This document shows, piece by piece, positions 1 to 7,344 of a stretch of DNA of 11,220 bases. Position numbers and translations under genes: made by a program. The DNA is from Planctomycetota bacterium (GTDB lineage: Bacteria > Planctomycetota > UBA8742 > SKZP01 > JAIOTL01): contig JAIOTL010000050.1 of assembly GCA_021106775.1 (NCBI GenBank), positions 1 through 11,220 of the forward strand, in the 5' to 3' direction. Positions within the stretch are counted from its first letter, which is position 1; each line of letters begins with the position of its first letter. Under the pieces are notes generated by a model. That model was not told the origin of the DNA. It saw only the letters and a program-made list of their open reading frames with translations, and searched no databases.

Positions 1-3
1 AGT

Positions 4-76
4 TGTAAGTTGTTGTTTTACAATTAGTTATAACGTTCTCAAAATTGCACTGGATTTGGTATAAAATTTGCATGTA
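4..76 (+). promoter_or_regulatory. Leader/promoter region shared with the third VWA gene (copy A)
   Basis: This AT-rich leader aligns along its length with 4293-4363, upstream of the third lipoprotein gene. Shared runs include TTATAACGTT (28-37), AAAATTG, TTGGTATAA and ATTTGC, with a gap of only two bases. The TATAAA at 60-65 is a plausible -10-like element, but no convincing -35 box stands at the usual distance. A Bacteroidota-type TAnnTTTG box is only approximated by TAAAATTTG. That the segment is a promoter is inferred from its conservation and position. Homology of the two copies is seen directly. Confidence 0.5.
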
Positions 77-117
77 AAATGTGTTATAATATAAATGTGA
101 ATGGTAAGGGTGCGATT

Positions 118-2049
118 ATGTGTAAGAATCTGAAGATTTTGTGTATGTTCTTGTTCATTTATTTTATTGTATCCTGCGGTGTTTTAGTCAATCCAATTGT
201 AAATCTAACAATCATACCTGAATCAATCGATTTCGGATATGTGCAGGTGAATCAAAAAGTTTCAAGATGTTTGAAGATTGTCAATACAGGAAAACTCAAG
301 CTGAAACTTACAAAAATCGAGCTTGAGTTCAACGATTCCCGAACCACCAGTGCTGACCTGCGAATCCAATCCGGGGCTATCATCCAGTTAGTTTCATTGG
401 AAACGAATGAAAATCATGTAATAAACGTTGAGTTCTCACCAAGAAGTTCAGGTGCCAAATTCGCTGAGATTGTTGTCAATTATTCAGTAAATGATAAAAA
501 TTATCAGTATAAAGTTTCTCTCAAGGGCACAAGTTATGAGGGTTACATTCAGGTGCTGCCGGCATTGCTTGAGTTTAATCCAGCATATGTTGGTGAAGAG
601 AATACAGAACTAATATACATCACCAATACTGACACCAAACCGCTTACGATTGAATCAGTTACCGTCTGCAATTTCGGTACAAACACATCTTCTGGAGAAT
701 TCAGGATAAAAAGCGGCTGGGACGGATACTCAAGGACGCTTTATGCAGGGGTTTCTCTGATTGTCAAACTTTCGTTTAAGCCTTCAAGCTTAAACATGAA
801 AACCGCAAGTCTGAAAGTGAATATTGCTGAGTCTCATTATGATTTTAGCAGCACTCTGGCGGGTTTATGCTGCGACACTCTTGAGTTTATTACCGCTTCA
901 AAATTGGCTGATGCTGAGCAGGATAAATTCTGCAGTTACATACTTGAAGGTCAAGGAGGTGATGGAAGGTACACGTTTTCTGTCCCGAATAATAATCTGC
1001 CGAAGGGGTTGTCGCTCAGAGCAAATACAATTGAAGGCACGCCTGAAGAACATGGTGATTTTGGCTTTTCGATTGTGATTCATGACGAATCAGGTCATTT
1101 CGCGCATAGGACTTTTATTCTGCATATCAATTATGCAATCCTTTACCGCGATACAACTGATGTTGACACGAACTATGTTTTTGACCGTAACAATGATACT
1201 GGTTCTTATATCGTGAATCTCATTGCAGAAGGCGATATTGCTTTAACGATTAATTCAATTACGCTGTCAGGTTTAGGTGTTACTTCCGGTGAAGCAACGA
1301 TTTTGAGTCAGCCCACACTTCCGCATATAATGCAGAACGGGGATAGAACTCAGATTGTTATCAAAGTTGAATCTCTCCTCGATGAAGGACGCGATGTTAC
1401 GCTAACAGTGAATCATACTGGCATTAATTCTCCTTTCTCGAAAAATTTTGAATGGGAAAGTGCAGAACCAGGTTCATATATTTTCGTTTTAGACCGCTCA
1501 GGTTCGATGAGTGCAAGGTTCGGTTATGGTTTTCCAGTTTATGACCGAAACGGCAACGTTATCCCTTATCCCAATCGCTGGCAGGGAATGCAATCAATAA
1601 CAGCAGAAAAAATCAATGCATTAAATTCGCACCAAACTTTTGATGTTATAACTTTCGGCACGAGTATTTACATATGCAACTCTTCATTAAGACCTGCAAC
1701 CTCGGGCAACAAAGCCACAGCAATAGCATGGCTTTACAATCAGGGAACTACCGGATGAACTAATTCATATGACGCTTTGAAAGCTGCATACAATAATTAT
1801 GGACAGGTTGATAGAATTGAATTTTATTCCGATGGATATCCTGATACTGCACTTTCACTTGGGTGCGGCGCATGCGCCTGTGCCGGTTGGATTGCAGCAC
1901 GCATCATTACAGACTGCCGAAGTTGGATGAGTCGACAGATTGCGTTATACAATGGTCATCGATTGATGATTACCCAGCTTGGTGGCAGCCCAATGAATTT
2001 TATGATTCAGCTTGGTTCATTGCCTAATGCCGAATTTCAACTATGGTAA
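118..2049 (+). pseudogene. ASH/Ig/VWA-domain lipoprotein with a premature in-frame TGA
   Basis: The frame runs 643 residues if the TGA at codon 547 is ignored, matching the 640 residues of its intact neighbour. Residues 1-20 form a lipoprotein signal ending in the lipobox IVSC. Residues about 30-137 and 140-253 resemble ASH/choice-of-anchor D beta domains (SIDFGYVQV, VEFSP, LSFKPSS). About 255-335 resembles a putative Ig domain (LPKGLSL, then GTP and a final beta strand). About 338-450 is another beta domain, and about 451-643 is a VWA domain with MIDAS residues D459, S461, S463 and D572. ATG 118 is preferred over ATG 79 because MCKNLKILC matches the third paralogue's start and AAGGG lies 7 bases upstream. 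The stop would remove the last 97 residues, including part of the metal site. Sequence beyond the stop still matches the paralogues, so the lesion looks recent. Likely an envelope-anchored adhesion or scaffold protein; ligand unknown. Confidence 0.8.
1756..1758 (+). other. Premature TGA inside the VWA metal-site loop
   Basis: The codon sits in GTTG-stop-TNSYDAL, where the third paralogue reads GTTG-K-SNMYDGL and the second reads DTRN-Y-NNLYDAL. The frame continues unbroken for 96 more sense codons to TAA at 2047-2049. One base change from AGA, or two from AAA, would create it. A sequencing error is the other simple explanation. Confidence 0.85.
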
Positions 2050-2070
2050 ACACTAATTGTTATTTGATTT

Positions 2071-2077
2071 AGGGAGA
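2071..2077 (+). promoter_or_regulatory. Ribosome binding site of the second lipoprotein gene
   Basis: AGGGAGA lies 7 bases before ATG 2085 and fixes that start. The gap from the previous stop (2049) is only 35 bases and shows no terminator, so the two genes are probably co-transcribed. Confidence 0.65.
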
Positions 2078-2084
2078 ATATTAT

Positions 2085-4007
2085 ATGAAACACATTATTT
2101 TAAGCTGCTTTTTCATTCTTTTATCTTTTTTTGTTTCATGTGGCGTTACTATAAATCCGTATATTAATATCCAATTAGACAAAGAAAATATCTCATTCGA
2201 CTATACTCAAGTGGGCTTATTCAAAGAAAAGACGATTGTAGTAACAAACATTGGTAATAAAGAAGCTCGGGTCGTCAGTTTTAGATTGAATTTCAATAGC
2301 ACAAATACAAACGATACAGAATTCGAAGTTGAACCATCGGTAATGCCTACTTTTTTTATGCTTGGACACAATGAATCACAGTCAATTACGATAAAGTTTT
2401 CACCAAAATCAGTTGGAGATAAATCTACAACGCTGGTTATCCAAACTATTGTTTACGATGAATCAATAACATATAAATATCCTATAACTGGCAGAGCATA
2501 CGAAGGGAAGCTGAGAATCTATCCATATGTTGTTGGTTATCCGCATTCTTATATTGGTGAAAAAAGAACAATGGAATTTTCCATATTCAATGATGATACA
2601 AGAGCACTGACAATTACTTCTATATCGTTTATAGATTTAGATTCGAACGTCTCTCCTGAAGAGTTCAAAATTATCAAGGGTTGGAATGGTAATCAATTAA
2701 TCGTTGAACCCAATAAACCTACTAAAATTACTGTTGAATTTGACCCGATTTCTCTGGGATATAAATCACTATATTTAGTAATCCGTATTGCTGAATCAGA
2801 TTTTGAAACTGAAGCAATGTTAGCTGCATTTTGTTGTGAGCATATTGAGATTCTAACTCATTCAATAATGCCAGATGCTGAACACGGAAAGGAATACTTC
2901 CTAAAATTACAAAGTTCAGGCGGTAATGGAAGGAATTATGGTGTTGTTGAAGGAGAATTGCCAGAAGGATTAGAAGTTGATAATCAAACTAGTTCTATAA
3001 TAGGTATTCCAATTGAGCATGGGGATTATAAATTCACAATACAAGTGTGGGATTCAGCAGGTCACACGACTTCAAAAATATTTAGATTGCATGTAAATTA
3101 TGCCATACTTTATAGAGACCCTTTAGATGTTGACCCTGTGATTATTTTTGACCGATACAATTATTCAGGAACATTTACGGTAAATTTAATCGCAGAAAGT
3201 GATATTCCACTGGAAATTAAGTCGATAGAATTATCCGGTTTGGGGGTTTGGTCTTATGAAGCAAGAATCAGCTCAAACAATGTCCCTGATGTAATGTATA
3301 ATGGTCAAACGGCACGGATTGTTATTTCGGTTGTGTCACTTCTTGACGATGCTCGTTATGTTACATTAACAATTGAACATTCAGGATATAACACAGACTT
3401 AATAATTGCCTTTGAGTGGGATTTGATTCATCAACAGCAAAAAGTTTTCATCCTCGATATATCAAACGATATGGGCGAAGAATACAGTGGCCAAGTATTC
3501 GATATGCACCATAATGTCATACCGGAACCTACCAATCTGCAATTAGCACAGTATTTGGTTGCTGAATGTATTTCAAAGCTTCATCCTGGAGATTCATTTG
3601 ATGTGTTATTGTTCGAAGATAATGTTTATGCATGTTTCGGTGTTTTACAGGATGCGAATGCTCATAATAGAGAGTTAGCAACGAACTGGGTGTATTTTCA
3701 GGATACAAGGAACTATAATAATCTTTATGACGCATTACTTTGTGCATACAACAATTATGGCAATTTAGATAGTGTAGAGTTTTTTACAATCGGCAAACCT
3801 GAGACTGCGCTTACTTTGGGATACGGACCAGGCACCTGTTCAGAATGGATTGGTGATCGAATAGTTACAGATTTAGAGAATTGGATGGCTCCACATATTG
3901 CTTGGAATCCTAGACATGAATTAATTGCAACACAAATTGGTGGAAGTCCAATATCATTTATGACACAAATTGGTTCATTGCCCAACAGCACCTTCGAACT
4001 CAGGTAA
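2085..4007 (+). CDS. ASH/Ig/VWA-like domain lipoprotein, intact paralogue
   Basis: A 640-residue protein with a signal peptide and lipobox FVSC (Cys 19), colinear with the broken gene upstream. It has two ASH/choice-of-anchor D-type beta domains (IKFSPKSVG and VEFDPISLG mark them), a putative Ig domain (LPEGLEV, GIPIEHGDYKF), a linker beta domain beginning near YAILYRD, and a VWA-like C-terminus. The metal-ion-dependent adhesion site is degraded: the DxSxS motif reads DISND (D458, S460, D462), and the later aspartate is I569 in FFTIGKPET. Metal binding of the classical kind is therefore doubtful. The C-terminal block IGGSPISFMTQIGSLPN is the best-conserved part of the family. Probably exported and lipid-anchored, acting in binding or surface scaffolding. 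Translation is coupled or close to the upstream gene. Substrate not known. Confidence 0.85.
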   Translation: MKHIILSCFFILLSFFVSCGVTINPYINIQLDKENISFDYTQVGLFKEKTIVVTNIGNKEARVVSFRLNFNSTNTNDTEFEVEPSVMPTFFMLGHNESQSITIKFSPKSVGDKSTTLVIQTIVYDESITYKYPITGRAYEGKLRIYPYVVGYPHSYIGEKRTMEFSIFNDDTRALTITSISFIDLDSNVSPEEFKIIKGWNGNQLIVEPNKPTKITVEFDPISLGYKSLYLVIRIAESDFETEAMLAAFCCEHIEILTHSIMPDAEHGKEYFLKLQSSGGNGRNYGVVEGELPEGLEVDNQTSSIIGIPIEHGDYKFTIQVWDSAGHTTSKIFRLHVNYAILYRDPLDVDPVIIFDRYNYSGTFTVNLIAESDIPLEIKSIELSGLGVWSYEARISSNNVPDVMYNGQTARIVISVVSLLDDARYVTLTIEHSGYNTDLIIAFEWDLIHQQQKVFILDISNDMGEEYSGQVFDMHHNVIPEPTNLQLAQYLVAECISKLHPGDSFDVLLFEDNVYACFGVLQDANAHNRELATNWVYFQDTRNYNNLYDALLCAYNNYGNLDSVEFFTIGKPETALTLGYGPGTCSEWIGDRIVTDLENWMAPHIAWNPRHELIATQIGGSPISFMTQIGSLPNSTFELR

Positions 4008-4062
4008 ACACGGGAATCTGACAAACAAGTGCACTGTTACATTGATTTCGCAACACTGTCGG

Positions 4063-4120
4063 TAAGTCAGGCATCTTGCCTGACACTTAGAATTAATATT
4101 AACAGGCAAGGATGCCTGTT
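4063..4120. repeat. REP-like doublet of two inverted hairpins
   Basis: The first hairpin (4066-4084) pairs GTCAGGCA with TGCCTGAC around a TCT loop. It can extend outward by TAAG/CTTA (4063-4089) with a small bulge. The second (4101-4120) pairs AACAGGCA with TGCCTGTT around AGGA. The two are near-reverse complements of each other (CAGGCATCTTGCCTG against CAGGCAAGGATGCCTG) and flank the palindrome TTAATATTAA (4093-4102). This layout is that of a REP/BIME-type dispersed element. It may also act as a weak terminator or mRNA-stabilising structure after the second gene. Confidence 0.7.
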
Positions 4121-4152
4121 CTACCAATTACTAAGACATTTATTACTGCACA

Positions 4153-4195
4153 CTAAAAGAGTGCGACGATGTAGTTGATTGCCGGGTCGATGATA
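4153..4195 (-). pseudogene. Remnant of a nuoM 3' end
   Basis: On the minus strand this reads IIDPAINYIVALF followed by TAG. The intact nuoM at 5436-5478 ends IIDPAINYLVALF followed by TAA. Forty of 43 bases match. The three differences are one synonymous change (TAC/TAT), one Ile/Leu change and a swap of stop codons, which is what divergence under coding selection would give. Homology stops abruptly upstream of the first Ile. It marks a duplication or insertion boundary. Confidence 0.85.
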
Positions 4196-4224
4196 ACATT
4201 CTAAAATGCAAATTTTGTATTAGA

Positions 4225-4244
4225 TTTGTTACATGTGTTACAAA
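4225..4244. repeat. Imperfect 20-bp palindrome
   Basis: TTTGT.ACA..TGT.ACAAA is symmetrical apart from mismatched positions near positions 6, 10, 11 and 15. It lies about 50 bases upstream of the shared leader, so an operator is conceivable. No counterpart is visible upstream of the first gene, because the window begins there. Confidence 0.25.
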
Positions 4245-4292
4245 TACTTAACACTTTTTAACTATGGAAATAAAATCTACATTTAGTGTAGC

Positions 4293-4363
4293 TGTAAGTC
4301 GTTATTTCTCAATGACTTATAACGTTTAAAAATTGTGCTTAATTGGTATAATATTTGCGTGTA
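4293..4363 (+). promoter_or_regulatory. Leader/promoter region of the third VWA gene (copy B)
   Basis: It is homologous to 4-76 and ends about 40 bases before the start codon. TATAAT at 4347-4352 is a better -10 match than copy A's TATAAA. A -35 element is poor (TTTAAA near 4325-4330). Conservation of TTATAACGTT (4317-4326) in both copies suggests either recent duplication or a retained regulatory role. Confidence 0.5.
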
Positions 4364-4403
4364 TTTAAATTATGACTTCAACCCCCATGTTGAAAGTTCG
4401 ACA

Positions 4404-5399
4404 ATGTGTAATAATTTGAAGATTTTATGTTTATTTCTAATAATTTGTTCTTTAGTGTCCTGCGAAGCATTGGTTAACAATGCAACTCTTTCCCGCGATT
4501 CAACAAATGATGACATTGAATTTGTTTTTGACAGAAATAATGATAAAGGTTACTTTGTTGTAGACCTCATCGCTGAAGGAGATACAACATTAACGATTGA
4601 TTCAATCATCCTGTCAGGTGCTGGATTCGATTCCGGTGAAGCCACGATTATAAGACAGCCAACAACTCCATTTAAGATGCGGAACGGAAATGTTGCGAAA
4701 ATTGTTATCAAAGTCGTCTCCAAGCTTGAAAATTCTAGCTCTGTAACGTTAACAGTTATCCATTCCGGCAATAATTCAACATTTGAGAATGAATTTAAAT
4801 GGGAAGTCGATAATTCTCCACATACATTTTTATTCGTCTTGGATCGTTCTGCTTCAATGAGTAAGCGTTTCCCTATGAAACCACCAATAAATGACAGAAG
4901 TGGCAACGCTGTTGGTACCCCGAATTGCTGGCAGAAAACTCAATCGGAGATTGCCAATAGAGTTTCTGAATTAACCGAGAAAGATTCATTTGATGTGATA
5001 ACTTTCGCAACATCAATTTACATCTGTTTTGCAAAACTGAAAAAAGCAACAAATGGCAACAAAGCAATAGCAGTAGCATGGATTTATAATCAAGGAACAA
5101 CTGGAAAATCGAATATGTATGACGGCTTGAAAGCTGCGTTCCATAATTATGGACAGGTTGACATAATCGCGTTGCTTTCAGGTGGTGAAGCAGATACAGC
5201 ACTCTCGTTGGGTTGGGGAAACAAGGAATGTGAATCACTTGTGAAACCTAGAATCTTAAAAGATGTTAAAACCTGGATAAATAAACAAAAAGCGAAGTTT
5301 AATCATTTCGAATTCAAAGCAATTCAAATTGGTGGAAAGCAGAATTCATTTATGACTCTGCTTGGTTCATTACCCAACAGCACTTATGAAATTAAATAG
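4404..5399 (+). CDS. Short VWA-domain lipoprotein lacking the ASH and Ig domains
   Basis: A 331-residue protein. ATG 4404 is preferred because MCNNLKILC matches the first paralogue's start; the upstream ATG 4335 would precede the signal peptide with 23 unrelated residues. The lipobox is LVSC (Cys 20). Residues 1-25 align with residues 1-25 of the first paralogue, and residue 26 onward aligns with residue 339 onward, so the ASH and Ig domains are missing. What remains is the linker beta domain (about 26-138) and the VWA domain (about 140-331). MIDAS residues D147, S149 and S151 and the GTTG loop are present, but the last aspartate position is G260 (LSGGEAD). A conserved Cys pair (YICFA and NKECES) recurs in the paralogues. 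It converges on nuoM with 36 bases between. No strong ribosome binding site is seen. Probably an envelope lipoprotein of unknown ligand. Confidence 0.8.
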   Translation: MCNNLKILCLFLIICSLVSCEALVNNATLSRDSTNDDIEFVFDRNNDKGYFVVDLIAEGDTTLTIDSIILSGAGFDSGEATIIRQPTTPFKMRNGNVAKIVIKVVSKLENSSSVTLTVIHSGNNSTFENEFKWEVDNSPHTFLFVLDRSASMSKRFPMKPPINDRSGNAVGTPNCWQKTQSEIANRVSELTEKDSFDVITFATSIYICFAKLKKATNGNKAIAVAWIYNQGTTGKSNMYDGLKAAFHNYGQVDIIALLSGGEADTALSLGWGNKECESLVKPRILKDVKTWINKQKAKFNHFEFKAIQIGGKQNSFMTLLGSLPNSTYEIK

Positions 5400-5435
5400 A
5401 ATGATTAAAATCAAATCTGCAACGATTGCCATATA

Positions 5436-7241
5436 TTAAAAGAGTGCGACGAGATAGTTGATTGCCGGGTCGATGATATTTACGATGAGATGCGGTAGAA
5501 TACCCACAAGCAGGCAAAGCCCGGCAAGTGGTACAAGAGTAGCCCATTCCCAGCGATTCAGGTCGGGATATGTTTCATACTCAGCTTTTTTGTGCGTGCC
5601 ATGGAAAATGCGCTGCCATGCCCAGAGAAGGTACGCCGCGGTTAGAACAATACCAAGACTTGCGATAATGACGACGATGCGCAAAGGTTCAGCCTGGAAA
5701 CTGCCGAGAAATACCATCGCTTCAGATATAAATCCGTTCAAGCCCGGTAAACCAAGACTCGCGAAGAATGCGATTGTTGCAAAACCTGCAAAATACGGCA
5801 TTGTAAGTGCCATCCCGCCAAAATCGTTGATTTTACGATGATGTGAACGTTCGTACAGCACACCGACCACAAAAAACATCATTGCCGACGAAATCCCATG
5901 ATTGAACATCTGCAAAACAGCGCCATTTGCTGATAAACTCGTCATCGCAGCCAATCCCAGAAGGACGTAACCCATATGCGAAATCGAGGAATATGCAACC
6001 AGCTTTTTGAAATCTTTCTGACCCATCGCCGCGAGCGCACCATAAATAATATTGATAAGCGCGATAATTGCGATGAACCACATAAAATATGTCGCAGCAT
6101 CGGGCAGCATCGGATATGAGAAACGGAAGAAGCCGTAACCACCCATCTTCAGCAGAACTCCCGCCAGTATCATGGAAATCGGCGTAGGTGCATCGACATG
6201 TGCATCGGGAAGCCATGTATGGAACGGGAAAAGTGGAACTTTAATCGCAAAGGCGACGAAAAGCCCCATAAAGAGCAATTTTTGTATGTCAAGGGCAAGA
6301 TTCGGCAGTTGATTCATCAGCACGAGAATATTAAACGTGCCTGTCTCGAAATATGTGAACAGCATCACCAGAAGCATTATCACTGAGCCGACCAATGTAT
6401 AAATGAAGAATTTGAGCGACGAATAAATTCTACCCTCGATAAGTTTGCCGAAAAGGTGCTTTTTATCGCGTGAACCCCAAATTCCAATAAGAAAATACAT
6501 TGGCAGAAGCACAATTTCCCAAAAAACATAGAACAGGAAGAAATCCAGCGAGACGAAAACACCGAGTAATCCAGTTTCCAGAAGCAGGAAAAGTGCAAGA
6601 TAACCCTTAAAACCTCGTTTCATCACTGATGATGTTGCGAAACTCGCGAACAGTGCAAGCACACCGAGAATCGCAGTGAGTAACACAAGCGGCATTGAGA
6701 TTCCGTCAACCGCCATGAAATAATTTATGTTAAACAGGGAAATCCATGTTGTGAATTCGATGAATTTGAAATCGCCTGCATAGCGTGGTGTTTTCTTTTC
6801 TGTAGATAGATCACCAGCCAACATTGCATTGTAAGTGATTTGTTGTTTTTTTATTTCTTCTTTGATTTTCTTCTGAAATATGACTTTTTCGACTGCTAAG
6901 ATGCCTTTCTGTTTCGACTGAGATATTAAGTCTTGAGTTTCATCATAATTGTCGGCAAATTTGAAGCTTCCGTCTGCGGGATTGCCCCAATCACCGTCTT
7001 GAATCTGTTTTGCCAAATCGGTCGTGCTATCACTTGCAAACGACATTGTTGCAATAATCGCAAGTAACGCAGTTATGCAGACCGCTGCCAACGCAGTCAA
7101 CACATGCATTCTATAAAGTTTTAGAATATTTTTCAGGTTTCCAGAATTTTGTGCTTCAAGCAATGATTCTTTTTCTGGAGACGGCAGAAGAATGATTATC
7201 AATGCTCCGAGAAGCGGCAGAAAAACAATCAATGACAACAT
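5436..7241 (-). CDS. nuoM: NADH-quinone oxidoreductase subunit M with long extra loop
   Basis: Antiporter-like membrane subunit of respiratory complex I, coupling NADH:quinone electron transfer to proton pumping. From ATG 7241 it has 601 residues, against about 509 in E. coli. This start is preferred over an upstream in-frame TTG (7262) because GGAG (7250-7253) is 8 bases away and MLSLIVFLPLLGA is the usual NuoM beginning. Family blocks are plain: FYVFWEIVLLPMYF, IKVPLFPFHTWLPDAH, LAGVLLKMGGYG, ISHMGYVLLGL and GLNGFISEAMVF. The charged residues E242, K334, K365 and E507 match E. coli E144, K234, K265 and E407, all offset by 98-100, so one insertion precedes the first. It is a hydrophilic, lysine- and glutamate-rich stretch at about residues 68-160, between the second and third membrane segments, expected on the periplasmic side. 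No nuoL or nuoN adjoins it; lysA is upstream. Confidence 0.95.
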   Translation of the reverse strand: MLSLIVFLPLLGALIIILLPSPEKESLLEAQNSGNLKNILKLYRMHVLTALAAVCITALLAIIATMSFASDSTTDLAKQIQDGDWGNPADGSFKFADNYDETQDLISQSKQKGILAVEKVIFQKKIKEEIKKQQITYNAMLAGDLSTEKKTPRYAGDFKFIEFTTWISLFNINYFMAVDGISMPLVLLTAILGVLALFASFATSSVMKRGFKGYLALFLLLETGLLGVFVSLDFFLFYVFWEIVLLPMYFLIGIWGSRDKKHLFGKLIEGRIYSSLKFFIYTLVGSVIMLLVMLFTYFETGTFNILVLMNQLPNLALDIQKLLFMGLFVAFAIKVPLFPFHTWLPDAHVDAPTPISMILAGVLLKMGGYGFFRFSYPMLPDAATYFMWFIAIIALINIIYGALAAMGQKDFKKLVAYSSISHMGYVLLGLAAMTSLSANGAVLQMFNHGISSAMMFFVVGVLYERSHHRKINDFGGMALTMPYFAGFATIAFFASLGLPGLNGFISEAMVFLGSFQAEPLRIVVIIASLGIVLTAAYLLWAWQRIFHGTHKKAEYETYPDLNRWEWATLVPLAGLCLLVGILPHLIVNIIDPAINYLVALF

Positions 7242-7286
7242 CGTATATACTCCGTTTGGCAATTCATTATCTGAAGATTTGCGTAA

Positions 7287-7315
7287 AATATATAAATTCT
7301 TGCGATGTAAGTAAA
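7287..7315 (-). promoter_or_regulatory. Possible nuoM promoter
   Basis: On the minus strand TTTACT and TATATT are separated by 17 bases, about 46 bases upstream of ATG 7241. It lies in the 103-base gap after lysA, where no terminator is visible, so read-through from lysA is also possible. Confidence 0.3.
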
Positions 7316-7344
7316 CTAATTTATTCGACCGTATGATTTATTCA

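Larger units (their letters stand above)
4008..4403. other. Intergenic rearrangement zone between second and third lipoprotein genes
   Basis: No credible gene lies here. In order it holds two REP-like hairpins (4063-4120), a remnant of a nuoM 3' end on the minus strand (4153-4195), an imperfect palindrome (4225-4244), a small inverted repeat CTACA/TGTAG (4277-4291), and a copy of the leader found at the start of the window (4293-4363). Stretches 4008-4062 and 4121-4152 show nothing recognisable. Confidence 0.7.

Noticed and set aside
79..117. Upstream ATG 79 as the start of the first lipoprotein gene
   Set aside because: It would put 13 unrelated residues before the signal peptide. ATG 118 has a ribosome binding site and matches the third gene's start.
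1756..1800. TGA as selenocysteine codon or reassigned sense codon
   Set aside because: No hairpin of bacterial SECIS type follows the TGA, the paralogues have Lys and Tyr rather than Cys there, and lysA uses TGA as its normal terminator.
5458..5841. Plus-strand reading frame inside nuoM
   Set aside because: Antisense shadow of a clearly conserved membrane protein; low-quality composition and no ribosome binding site.
7242..7262. TTG at 7262 as the nuoM start
   Set aside because: The in-frame ATG 7241 has GGAG at proper spacing and gives the typical NuoM N-terminus.
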